64,000 bases of DNA from CAIWHR01 sp963709525 (GTDB taxonomy: Bacteria; Pseudomonadota; Gammaproteobacteria; Burkholderiales; Casimicrobiaceae). Every line of letters begins with the position of its first letter. Positions within the stretch are counted from its first letter, which is position 1. The DNA lies in assembly GCA_963709525.1 (NCBI GenBank), contig CAVPXB010000009.1:1-64000 (forward strand), in the 5' to 3' direction. The position numbers and the translations under genes are program-made. Positions 52,614 to 60,733 of this stretch are shown here, piece after piece. Under the pieces are notes generated by a model that worked only from the letters and a program-made list of their open reading frames with translations, had not been told where the DNA came from and did no database searches.

Positions 52614-52639
52614 GTAACCAATTGCCACTTCGGGTCGAA
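52614..52639 (+). promoter_or_regulatory. ECF promoter GTAACC-N16-CGAA (bufA1)
   Basis: GTAACC at 52614-52619, 16 bases, CGAA at 52636-52639, same box pair and spacing as the divergent copy, 37 bases away. Predicted start near 52646 would give bufA1 a leader of about 65 bases ending with AGGAG before ATG 52711. Confidence 0.75.
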
Positions 52640-52710
52640 TTAGCTGGCAGACCGCCGGATGTGTCCACTACCGGGCGGGCGGTCCACTCAACCCACCGAC
52701 AGGAGCTTCA

Positions 52711-53013
52711 ATGATGAATCGCAACGCACTTGCTGTGACCGCCTTCGCTCTTTCCGCGCTCGCTTCCGGCGCCGCGATGGCCGCGGACGACAAGGCCAAA
52801 GGCATGGACAAGAAGGGCGCGACCGAAATGGAGAAATGCTACGGCGTCGCGCTTGCCGGCAAGAACGACTGCGCCGCCGGTCCCGGCACCACCTGCGCAG
52901 GCACGTCGAAGACGGACTACCAGGGCAACGCCTGGAAGCAGGTGGCCAAGGGCACCTGCGCCACCATGAAAACCCCCAAGGGCATGGGCTCGCTGCAACC
53001 GATCAAGAGCTGA
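52711..53013 (+). CDS. bufA1: Bufferin BufA1 (DUF2282) precursor
   Basis: 100 residues, GGAG before ATG 52711. Signal peptide (ALAVTAFALSALASGAAMAAD). The mature part has four Cys (EKCYGVALAGKNDCAAGPGTTCAG and KGTCATMK), the bufferin pattern; BufB/BufC convert Cys to copper-binding heterocycles (established for Caulobacter/Vibrio bufferins). Secreted to buffer periplasmic copper. First gene after the ECF-type promoter. Confidence 0.9.
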   Translation: MMNRNALAVTAFALSALASGAAMAADDKAKGMDKKGATEMEKCYGVALAGKNDCAAGPGTTCAGTSKTDYQGNAWKQVAKGTCATMKTPKGMGSLQPIKS

Positions 53014-53042
53014 GGGGCGACGGGCTGATAGAGGATCGACGC

Positions 53043-53882
53043 GTGACCACGGGACTGTCCGCGGGGCTGGGGTTGAAGCCTCGGCACTTCGAGGAGGCGT
53101 TGGCCGCCCCCGCGGACGGCCTGTGGTTCGAGGTCCATCCCGAGAACTACATGGTCGAGGGCGGGCCGCGGCTGGCCTGGCTCGAGGCGATCCGCGCTCG
53201 CCATCCGCTCTCCCTGCACGGCGTGGGGCTTTCGCTCGCCGCCGATGCGGCGCCGGATGCCGCGCATCTGCGCCGATTCGCCGGGCTGGTCGAGCGTTTC
53301 GAGCCCGCCCTGATTTCAGAGCACCTCGCCTGGTCGACCTGGCGCGGCGCCTATCGCCCGGATCTCCTGCCGTTTCCGCGGACGAGCGAGGCGCTCCTGC
53401 GCATCGCCGACAACATCGACCGCGTGCAGCGGGCGCTGCGCCGGCGCGTCGCCATCGAGAACCCGTCGCACTACCTGCGCATCGACGGCCACGAGTTCGA
53501 TGAGATCGCGTTCCTCGCCGAGCTCGCGCGGCGCAGCGGCTGCGGGCTGCTGCTCGACGTCAACAACGTCTTTGTCAGTGCGCGCAACCTGGGCTTCGCG
53601 CCGGAGTCCTACATCGACGCGTTCCCCGGCGAGTGCGTCGACGAGATCCACCTCGCCGGTCATTCCGCGGACCCGGCGCTCGGCGAAGCGCTGTTGATCG
53701 ACTCGCACGATGCGCCGGTGTCGGCGGCGGTATGGCGCCTCTACGAACGGCTGATCGCCCGCATCGGAGCGCGTCCGACGCTCATCGAGCGCGACGACAA
53801 CCTGCCTGCATTCGCGACGCTGCAGCTCGAGCGGGCGCAGGCCGAAGCGGTGCTGCGCGCGCCCGAGCGACGGGCGGCATGA
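53043..53882 (+). CDS. bufB: Bufferin-modifying enzyme BufB (DUF692/MbnB-like)
   Basis: 279 residues from GTG 53043. TIM-barrel iron enzyme of the DUF692/MNIO group, which oxidises cysteines in target peptides. Likely metal ligands include Glu/His in WFEVHPENYM, LSLHGVGLSLA, ISEHLAWSTW, DVNNVFVSARN and EIHLAGHS. Sits between precursor and BufC, the standard bufferin operon order. Ends on an ATGA overlap with bufC. Confidence 0.92.
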   Translation: MTTGLSAGLGLKPRHFEEALAAPADGLWFEVHPENYMVEGGPRLAWLEAIRARHPLSLHGVGLSLAADAAPDAAHLRRFAGLVERFEPALISEHLAWSTWRGAYRPDLLPFPRTSEALLRIADNIDRVQRALRRRVAIENPSHYLRIDGHEFDEIAFLAELARRSGCGLLLDVNNVFVSARNLGFAPESYIDAFPGECVDEIHLAGHSADPALGEALLIDSHDAPVSAAVWRLYERLIARIGARPTLIERDDNLPAFATLQLERAQAEAVLRAPERRAA

Positions 53883-54727
53883 TGGACGCGAGCGCCCATT
53901 CTCGCGGCCGGCTGGGCGCGTTCCAGGACGGCTTCGCTGCCGCGCTGCTCGCGCCCGACGCTTCCGCCGCCGGCCCGCTCGGCGAGGGATCCGGGGTCGC
54001 GCGCCTGGTCGCGCAACCGGGGTTCGCCGTCTACCGCAACACCGTGCTGAAGGGCTGCATCGACGCGCTGCAGGCCAACTACCCGGCGGTGTCGCGTCTG
54101 GTCGGCGACGCGTGGTTCCGCGCCGCGGCCGGGGTCCATGCGCGCGCCGAGCTTCCGCATCAGCCAATGCTGATCGACTACGGTTCCGGGTTCGCCGATT
54201 TCCTCGCTGCCTTCGAGCCGGCCCGTGCGCTGCCCTATCTTGCCGGCGTCGCCCGGCTCGATCGCTTCTGGACCGAGGCGCACATCGCGCGCGACGAGTT
54301 GCCGGTTGCCGCCGCCGACGTCGCGCGCCTCGACGCGGCGGCGCTCGCCCGCACCGTGCTGCGACCGCATGCTTCCGCGCGCTGGGCGTGGTTCGACGAG
54401 CAGCCGATCGTGTCGATCTGGCAGCGCAACCGGCAGGCGGCGTCGGACGCGGCGGACGAAGGCGGCGCAATCTCCGACCTCGCCTGGCATGGCGAGGGCG
54501 TACTCATCGTGCGCCCGCACGCCGCGGTCGAGTGGACGCCGCTGGAGAAGTCCGACTGCGTGTTTCTCGATGCCTGCGCTGCGGGGGGCACGCTTGCCGC
54601 CGCTGCCGCGGCAGCCCTCGCCGCCGATGCGCACGCGGACCTGGCGGCGCTCATGGCGAGGACCCTTGGCGCCGGCGCCTTCGGGTCGCTCGCGCTGCGC
54701 CCCGACGATCCACCGGAGTCCACCTGA
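53879..54727 (+). CDS. bufC: Bufferin partner BufC (DUF2063)
   Basis: 282 residues. DUF2063/MbnC-like protein thought to hold the precursor for BufB. Typical segments: LGAFQDGFAAALL, VYRNTVLKGCIDALQANYPAVSRLVGDAWFRAAA and LPHQPMLIDYGSGFADFLA. Overlaps bufB by 4 bp and the DoxX gene by 1 bp, so the operon is tightly coupled. Confidence 0.9.
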   Translation: MMDASAHSRGRLGAFQDGFAAALLAPDASAAGPLGEGSGVARLVAQPGFAVYRNTVLKGCIDALQANYPAVSRLVGDAWFRAAAGVHARAELPHQPMLIDYGSGFADFLAAFEPARALPYLAGVARLDRFWTEAHIARDELPVAAADVARLDAAALARTVLRPHASARWAWFDEQPIVSIWQRNRQAASDAADEGGAISDLAWHGEGVLIVRPHAAVEWTPLEKSDCVFLDACAAGGTLAAAAAAALAADAHADLAALMARTLGAGAFGSLALRPDDPPEST

Positions 54728-55203
54728 TGCCCATCACCGCGATCATTTCACCTGTCCGTTCCGAGCCGGGACTGCGCGCCACATGGAACCGGGCTGCGGC
54801 GCTGCTCTCGCGCCTGATCGGGGACTCGCTGCTGGCGCTCCTCGCCCGTTTCGGGGTGGCGGGGATCTTCTTCCTTTCCGGCCGCACCAAGGTCGACGGC
54901 CTGCTCACGGTCACCGACGGCGCCTACGCGCTGTTTCGCGACGAGTACAAGCTGCCGCTGATCGCGCCGGAGATCGCCGCGCATGCGGCAGCGTACGCCG
55001 AGCACCTGTTCCCGGTGTTGCTGGCGCTCGGTCTTTTCACCCGGCTGTCGGCGCTGTCGCTGCTCGGAATGACGGCCGTCATCCAGGTTTTCGTCTATCC
55101 GGACGCCTGGGCCACCCATCTTTCGTGGGCCGCGCTCCTGCTCTATCTGGCCGGGCGTGGTGGAGGAGCGGTCGCGCTGGATCGCGCACTCGGATTGCAC
55201 TGA
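54727..55203 (+). CDS. DoxX-family membrane protein
   Basis: 158 residues with four hydrophobic segments (LLARFGVAGIFFLSGRTKVDG, LFPVLLALGLFTRLSALSLLG, ATHLSWAALLLYLAG). DoxX proteins are redox-linked membrane proteins that frequently end bufferin operons. Start ATG 54727 shares its A with the bufC stop. Export or electron-transfer role not established. Confidence 0.85.
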   Translation: MPITAIISPVRSEPGLRATWNRAAALLSRLIGDSLLALLARFGVAGIFFLSGRTKVDGLLTVTDGAYALFRDEYKLPLIAPEIAAHAAAYAEHLFPVLLALGLFTRLSALSLLGMTAVIQVFVYPDAWATHLSWAALLLYLAGRGGGAVALDRALGLH

Positions 55204-55242
55204 GAGGCTGAGACTGTCGGTCATCCCCCGCCTCGGCGGGGC

Positions 55243-55980
55243 TTAGATGGCGACGTGCCGGCCGCCATCGACGTTGAGCGTCTCGCCGGTGACGTAGGTG
55301 GCTTCGGCAAGAAAATAGTGCACCGCGGTGGCGATGTCCGCGGGCGCGCCTTCGCGTTTCAGCAGCGTGTGCGAAATGATGCGCTGGCGCGACACTTCGT
55401 CGAAGCTGTCGTCTTCGGGCCAGAGAATGGGGCCTGGCGCGACGGCGTTGACGCGCACTTCGGGTGCCAGTTCGCGAGCGAGCGCGCGCGTGAGTCCCGA
55501 CAGTCCCGCCTTGGCGATCGAATAGACGGCGAAGTTCTTGAGCGGCCGCTCGGCGTGGATGTCGGTGATGTTGACAATGGCACCCTGCGCCTTCCGCAAC
55601 GCCGGGGCGGCGGCCTGGGCGAGGAACAGCGGCGACTTGACGTTGGTGCCGATGAGGTCGTTCCACTGATCGACGCTGATCGTGCCGATCGGCGTCGGAA
55701 AAAACGACGACGCATTGTTGACCAGCGCGTCGAGGCGGCCGAAGGTGTGCAGCGTCTGCTCGACCAGCGACGGCAGCTTGGCGGTTTCGAGGAGGTCGGC
55801 CTGGATCAATGCCACCGAACCCTTGCGCACCTGATTGAGTTCGGCCTGCAACAGGCGTGCTTCGCCCGCCGACGTCCGGTAGTGAAGCATCAGGTTGGCG
55901 CCCGCGATGTGCAGCCGGCGACAGATCGCCGCACCGACACGCCTTGCTCCACCCGTGATCAATACCGTCTTTCCCTGCAC
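55243..55980 (-). CDS. Pteridine reductase, FolM-like SDR
   Basis: 245 residues from GTG 55980. NADPH motif VLITGGARRVGAAICRRLH (TGxxxxxG with Arg-Arg favouring NADPH), Asn in LVNNASSFFPTPIG, Tyr-x3-Lys in VYSIAKAGLSGL. This TGGARRVG start is typical of pteridine reductase 1 and FolM, which reduce dihydrobiopterin/dihydrofolate. Divergent from the MidA-type gene, 51 bp away. Confidence 0.88.
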   Translation of the reverse strand: MQGKTVLITGGARRVGAAICRRLHIAGANLMLHYRTSAGEARLLQAELNQVRKGSVALIQADLLETAKLPSLVEQTLHTFGRLDALVNNASSFFPTPIGTISVDQWNDLIGTNVKSPLFLAQAAAPALRKAQGAIVNITDIHAERPLKNFAVYSIAKAGLSGLTRALARELAPEVRVNAVAPGPILWPEDDSFDEVSRQRIISHTLLKREGAPADIATAVHYFLAEATYVTGETLNVDGGRHVAI

Positions 55981-56031
55981 GCCGTGCCCCGCTTTTCCGC
56001 GTTAGACTAGGTCGGAAATTTAGCACATCGG

Positions 56032-57234
56032 ATGTCCGCGCTGTCGACACCGCCCCGTTCCCGCATGCCTCCCGTCGCCGCCCTGCCGTTGCCCGAGTCG
56101 CCTGCACTTGCCCACAGCGAGCGCGTGGCTGCCCACGTCCGGGCGGCGATCGCCGCGGCCGACGGCTGGATTCCCTTCGTCCGTTACATGGACCTCGCGC
56201 TGTACGCGCCCGGGCTCGGCTACTACGCTGCCGGGGCGGGCAAGCTCGGAGCCGACGGGGACTTCACGACCGCGCCCGAGATGACGCCGCTCTTTGGCGC
56301 GGCGGTGGCGATGCAGGTGGAAGCGATCCTGGAGTCGACGGCCGCACGCGAGATCGTCGAGTTCGGCGCCGGCACGGGCCGGTTGGCGGTCGACCTCCTG
56401 CAGGCTCTGGGCGCGCGCAACGCATTGCCGTCGCGGTACGCGATCCTCGAAGTCAGCGCCGATTTTCGCGCGCGACAGCAGGCCACGCTCGAGCACGCCG
56501 CGGTCGACCGGCGCTGTCGCATCGAATGGCTGGATACCTTGCCGGCGTCGATCGACGGCGCCGTCATCGCCAACGAGGTTCTGGATGCGATTCCCGTCCA
56601 TGTCGTCGCGAGAAGGGCGGGCCGGTACTTCGAGCGCGGGGTCGCCGAGGATGCGTTGCGCGGCGCATTGGCCGTCGCCGACCGGCCCGCGCCGGCACGG
56701 CTCGCGGCGGTGGCCGCAGCGCGTTTCCCCCCGGACATCGACTATGTGAGCGAAGTGAATCCCGCGGCCGAGGCGCTGGTCGAGGAAATCGGGCGCCGCC
56801 TCGTCGGTGGCGCCGCGCTGTTCATCGACTACGGCTTTCCCCGCGCCGAGTATTTTCACCCGCAACGCAGCGAGGGGACGCTGCTCTGTCATTACCGCCA
56901 CCGCGTGCACGACGATCCGCTGCATCGGCCCGGCCTGTCCGACATCACGTCCCACGTCGACTTCACCGCCGTCGCCGAGGCGGGTGAGCGTGCGGGGCTC
57001 GCCGTCGCGGGATTCGCGACGCAGGCGTCGTTTCTGCTCGGTTGCGGCATCCTCGATCTGCTCGCCGCTGTCGGCGCGCCGGAGTCGGTTCTCTACGTGA
57101 AGGCGGCGGCGGCCGTGCAAAGATTGCTGTCGCCGGCCGAGATGGGCGAGTTGTTCAAGGTGCTGGCCTTCACGCGCAACGAGGGAATACGCTGGCCCGG
57201 ATTCACGCTTGCCGATCAGCGCCACCGCCTGTGA
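56032..57234 (+). CDS. SAM-dependent methyltransferase, MidA/NDUFAF7 family
   Basis: 400 residues. DUF185 markers: PFVRYMDLALYAPGLGYYAAGAGKLGADGDFTTAPEMTPLFG, IVEFGAGTGRLAVDLLQAL (SAM motif), IDGAVIANEVLDAIPVHVV and ALFIDYGFPRAEYFHPQRSEGTLLCHYRH. Mitochondrial homologue NDUFAF7 methylates an arginine in complex I; the bacterial target is not known. Confidence 0.9.
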   Translation: MSALSTPPRSRMPPVAALPLPESPALAHSERVAAHVRAAIAAADGWIPFVRYMDLALYAPGLGYYAAGAGKLGADGDFTTAPEMTPLFGAAVAMQVEAILESTAAREIVEFGAGTGRLAVDLLQALGARNALPSRYAILEVSADFRARQQATLEHAAVDRRCRIEWLDTLPASIDGAVIANEVLDAIPVHVVARRAGRYFERGVAEDALRGALAVADRPAPARLAAVAAARFPPDIDYVSEVNPAAEALVEEIGRRLVGGAALFIDYGFPRAEYFHPQRSEGTLLCHYRHRVHDDPLHRPGLSDITSHVDFTAVAEAGERAGLAVAGFATQASFLLGCGILDLLAAVGAPESVLYVKAAAAVQRLLSPAEMGELFKVLAFTRNEGIRWPGFTLADQRHRL

Positions 57235-57254
57235 ACCTTCATCGAGTGGGCCCC

Positions 57255-58847
57255 ATGGATACTTCGATTGCCACCCGCTGCCTCTGCCTCGGAGCGCTTC
57301 CCGCCCGTCATGCGCGTTACCGTTCGCGTCATGCGGCCGTGATCATCGCGGCGCGCTCGCCGCGGGAGCGCGAGTTGCGGCTCTCCTGGCGCGAGTTCGA
57401 CGGCTACGTCAATCGCTGGGCGAATGCACTGCTTTCGCTGGGCGTCGGGCGCGGCGATCGCATCGCCACGGTGCTGCCCAATTCACTGGAGCTCCTGGCG
57501 ACCTATTGGGCCTGTGCCAAGATCGGTGCCGCCATCGTGCCTCTGTCGCCGATGCTGACCACGATCGGCTTGAAATCGCTGCTCGCGGACGCGATGCCGC
57601 GGGTGGTGCTGGCCTCGGGCGATCAACTCGCAAGCATCGAGGACGTGCGCCACGACATCGCCTGGAAGCCGGTGCCCACCTGGGTGCTGATCGACGCCGC
57701 CTCCGACGACGAGGCGGTCGGCTATCGCGCCTACGGGTCGTTGCATGGCGAGGCATCCGACGAGCCGCCGGAGGCCGACGTGCGTGCGGACGATCTGTTG
57801 ACGCTCATGTACACGTCGGGGACCACGGGCCTGCCCAAGGGTATCCCGCACACGCATTTCATCCGCGCGATGTACGCCACGCTGATGGCCAACGCATGGC
57901 GGATGAGCCCCGAGTCGGTGGTGCTGCACACCGGCGCCATTGTCTTCAACGGCGCCATGGTGACCATGTTCCCGGCCTTCCTGTGCGGCGCCACGTATAT
58001 CCTGCACCGTGGTTTCGACGCCGAGGCCTTCATCGCCACCGTCGAGTCCGAGCGCGTCACGCACACCATGCTCGTCCCGTCGCAGATCATCGCCATCCTC
58101 AACGCCCGCGGCTTCGACCCCGCGCGCCTCACCTCGCTGGAAATGCTCCTGTCCCTGGGAGCGCCGCTGCACCGCGAGCACAAGGATCGGCTGAACGAGC
58201 TGCTGCCGGGCCGCTTCTACGAGCTCTACGGCCTCACCGAAGGCTTCTTCACCGTACTCGACCGGGCCGACGCGGTGCGCAAGGCGGGCAGCGTGGGCGT
58301 GCCGCCGCCGTTCTTCGAGTTGCGTATCGTCGACGACGAAGGCCGCGAAGCGCCGCGCGGCGCCATCGGCGAGATCGCGGGTCGGGGCCCGATCACGATG
58401 CCCGGGTATTACAACCGCGCCGCCGAAACCGCGCGCACCCTCCGCGACGGGTGGCTCTATTCCGGAGACCTCGGATACGTCGACGAGGATGGGTATCTGT
58501 ACCTCGTCGATCGCAGGAAGGACATGATCGACTCAGGCGGGATCAAGGTCTATCCGAAGGACATCGAGGAGATCGCCGTCCAGCATCCGGCGGTGCTCGA
58601 GGTCGCCGTGTTCGGCATCCCCGACGAAAAATGGGGCGAGACGCCGGTGGCGGCGGTCGTTCTGCGGCAACCTGGCAGCCTCACCGGCGACGAGCTGCGC
58701 GAGTGGATCAACGCGCGCGTCGCCGCCAAGTACCAGCGCCTCGCGCGCGTGATCGTGATGGACGACTTTCCGCGCAATGCCGCCGGCAAGACGCTCAAGC
58801 GCGAGCTGCGCGCGCCGTTCTGGCCGGGACCGGAACCGGCGCTCTGA
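57255..58847 (+). CDS. AMP-dependent acyl-CoA synthetase/ligase
   Basis: 530 residues from ATG 57255. ANL superfamily: P-loop LMYTSGTTGLPKGIPHTH, FYELYGLTEGFF, WLYSGDLGYVDEDGYLYLVDRRKDMIDSGG (hinge Asp/Lys) and Lys in AGKTLKRELR. Most like medium/long-chain fatty acid or aryl-acid CoA ligases; substrate not determinable. Followed directly by dusA, 0 bp apart. Confidence 0.9.
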   Translation: MDTSIATRCLCLGALPARHARYRSRHAAVIIAARSPRERELRLSWREFDGYVNRWANALLSLGVGRGDRIATVLPNSLELLATYWACAKIGAAIVPLSPMLTTIGLKSLLADAMPRVVLASGDQLASIEDVRHDIAWKPVPTWVLIDAASDDEAVGYRAYGSLHGEASDEPPEADVRADDLLTLMYTSGTTGLPKGIPHTHFIRAMYATLMANAWRMSPESVVLHTGAIVFNGAMVTMFPAFLCGATYILHRGFDAEAFIATVESERVTHTMLVPSQIIAILNARGFDPARLTSLEMLLSLGAPLHREHKDRLNELLPGRFYELYGLTEGFFTVLDRADAVRKAGSVGVPPPFFELRIVDDEGREAPRGAIGEIAGRGPITMPGYYNRAAETARTLRDGWLYSGDLGYVDEDGYLYLVDRRKDMIDSGGIKVYPKDIEEIAVQHPAVLEVAVFGIPDEKWGETPVAAVVLRQPGSLTGDELREWINARVAAKYQRLARVIVMDDFPRNAAGKTLKRELRAPFWPGPEPAL

Positions 58848-59852
58848 ATGGCGGCGCCCGACCCTTCGCCGTGGCGGTTCTGCGTCGCGCCGATGCTCGA
58901 CTGGACCGATCGGCACTGCCGGTACTTCCTGCGGCAGATCTCACGCCGCGCACGGCTCTACACCGAGATGGTCACGGCGGCGGCGCTCGTCCATGGCGAT
59001 GTGCCGCGGCACCTCGATTTCGATCCGGCCGAGCATCCGGTGGCGCTGCAACTGGGGGGCAGCGATACCGGTGAGCTCGCCGCGGCAGCGAAGCTCGGCG
59101 CGCGCTGGGGTTACGACGAGATCAACCTCAACTGCGGCTGTCCGTCCGAGCGGGTGCAGAAAGGCAGCTTCGGTGCGTGCCTGATGGCCGAGCCCGCGCT
59201 GGTCGCCGATTGCGTGCGCGCGATGCGCGACGCGGTGAGCCTGCCGGTCACCGTCAAGCATCGGATCGGCCTCGAAAGCGATGACGACTACGGCTTCGTG
59301 CGCGACTTTGTCGGTGCGGTGGCGGCGGCGGGCTGCGATGTCTTCATCGTGCATGCGCGCAACGCCGTGCTGAAGGGCTTGTCGCCGAAGAAGAACCGCG
59401 AAATCCCGCCGTTGCGCCGCCACGTCGTCCATCAACTGAAGCGCGATTTCCCGACCGCGACCATCGTCGTCAACGGCGGGCTCGCCGACTGGGCCGCAAT
59501 CGAGCGCGAATGGAAACTGGTCGACGGCGTGATGCTGGGGCGCGCGGCGTACCACGATCCCTGGCTGCTGGCCGTTGTCGATGAAAGACTCGAAGGTGGC
59601 GAGCAGGTGCCGCGCACCCGGGCCGACGTGCTGCAGGCGCTGGTGCCGTATGCAGAACAGCAGCTCCTGGCGGGCGTGCAATTGCGGGCGATCGCAAGGC
59701 ACGTGCTCGGCCTTGTTCACGGCGTGCCCGGCGGGCGCCGTTATCGCCAGATGCTCTCGGACCCGCATCGATTGTCCGGTGCATCGCCCGCGCTGCTGCT
59801 CGAGGCGATTGCCGCGGTGGAGCAGTACGCCGCGCGTCCCGGGCCGCCCTGA
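58848..59852 (+). CDS. dusA: tRNA-dihydrouridine synthase A
   Basis: 334 residues. FMN-dependent reduction of U20/U20a in tRNA. DusA-specific signature NCGCPSERVQKGSFGACLMAEP contains the active Cys; PMLDWTDRHCRYFLRQ, TVKHRIGLES and VHARNAVLKGLSPKKNREIPPL support DusA over DusB/C. Full length. Confidence 0.94.
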   Translation: MAAPDPSPWRFCVAPMLDWTDRHCRYFLRQISRRARLYTEMVTAAALVHGDVPRHLDFDPAEHPVALQLGGSDTGELAAAAKLGARWGYDEINLNCGCPSERVQKGSFGACLMAEPALVADCVRAMRDAVSLPVTVKHRIGLESDDDYGFVRDFVGAVAAAGCDVFIVHARNAVLKGLSPKKNREIPPLRRHVVHQLKRDFPTATIVVNGGLADWAAIEREWKLVDGVMLGRAAYHDPWLLAVVDERLEGGEQVPRTRADVLQALVPYAEQQLLAGVQLRAIARHVLGLVHGVPGGRRYRQMLSDPHRLSGASPALLLEAIAAVEQYAARPGPP

Positions 59853-59865
59853 CCGCTGGCCCCGG

Positions 59866-60576
59866 TCACTCGGGCTCGAAAATCTCCGGGTGGTCGCGCA
59901 CGATGCCCGGCAGCGTCTGCAGAATCATGCGCAGGTGGGTGCTGACGGCCCTGGACGCCTGGCCGACATCGCCATGGGCAATGGCGTCGACGATCAGCGC
60001 GTGCTGGCTCGCCAGCAGTCCGAACGAGGTCGCCGATTCGAGACTCAGGAAGCGGACGCGATCGGTCTGCGCTTTCGATTGCTCGATGATCTCCCACGCG
60101 TATTCGCGATTGACCGACAGCGCGAGCGCGCGATGGAACGCGTCGTCGAGATCCTGGAACTGCCGATATTCGCGGGAAGGCACACGCTTCTGCCGCGCGA
60201 CGAGATCGCGCAGCGTCCTGACGAGCCCGGGGTCGCGCGCTCGCGCGGCCTCGCCGGCGATCCGGGTTTCGATCGCTTCGCGCACCCACTGGGCTTCCAG
60301 CACTCTCTTGGGCGAAATCCGGACGACGAAGGTTCCCCGTTGCGGGACGATCGAGAGGAGCTTGCGCTCGGCGAGCTTGATGAACGCCTCGCGCACCAGT
60401 TGCCGGCTGGTCGACAGGCGTCTGGAGAGATCGGCTTCGGACAGCGCCTGGCCGGGCGGCAGGTCGCCCTGCACGATCGCTTCGTACAGCGTATGGTAGA
60501 GCGACACGCCGGCGGGGCCCGATTCCTGGCGCTTGGCGAGTGCCGCGCCGAGCCGGGTCAGCGCGGTGTCGTCCAT
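59866..60576 (-). CDS. GntR/FCD-family regulator of hexuronate genes
   Basis: 236 residues from ATG 60576. N-terminal winged HTH (SEADLSRRLSTSRQLVREAFIKLAERKLLSIVPQRGTFV) and C-terminal FCD ligand domain with Arg/His metal and ligand residues (FHRALALSVN; DAIAHGDVG). It is divergent from uxuB-uxuA and probably represses them, like ExuR/UxuR. Two palindromes lie in the 157-bp gap. Confidence 0.9.
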   Translation of the reverse strand: MDDTALTRLGAALAKRQESGPAGVSLYHTLYEAIVQGDLPPGQALSEADLSRRLSTSRQLVREAFIKLAERKLLSIVPQRGTFVVRISPKRVLEAQWVREAIETRIAGEAARARDPGLVRTLRDLVARQKRVPSREYRQFQDLDDAFHRALALSVNREYAWEIIEQSKAQTDRVRFLSLESATSFGLLASQHALIVDAIAHGDVGQASRAVSTHLRMILQTLPGIVRDHPEIFEPE

Positions 60577-60634
60577 GGTCGGGCCCCAAAAAGATATTGC
60601 ATTGCGGCGGAGGATACCTTAATCTTGCGTTCTA

Positions 60635-60649
60635 ACTGGTCAGACTAGT
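60635..60649. promoter_or_regulatory. Candidate GntR operator
   Basis: ACTGGT-CAG-ACTAGT, an imperfect 6-3-6 palindrome (5 of 6 pairs) matching the TGGTnnnACnA type bound by FCD-class GntR proteins, in the GntR/uxuB gap. Confidence 0.55.
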
Positions 60650-60671
60650 ATGTTCAGTCAGGGTCAGAATG

Positions 60672-60686
60672 CCTGATTTGATCAGG
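60672..60686. promoter_or_regulatory. Perfect palindrome before uxuB
   Basis: CCTGAT-TTG-ATCAGG, a perfect 6-3-6 inverted repeat, 48 bases before ATG 60734. A second operator or a site for another regulator of the uxu operon is likely. The upstream in-frame GTG (60686) lies inside it. Confidence 0.5.
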
Positions 60687-60733
60687 TGAATGCAACCCCG
60701 ACCGATTCGAGATTCATCCCGGAGATCATCGCC

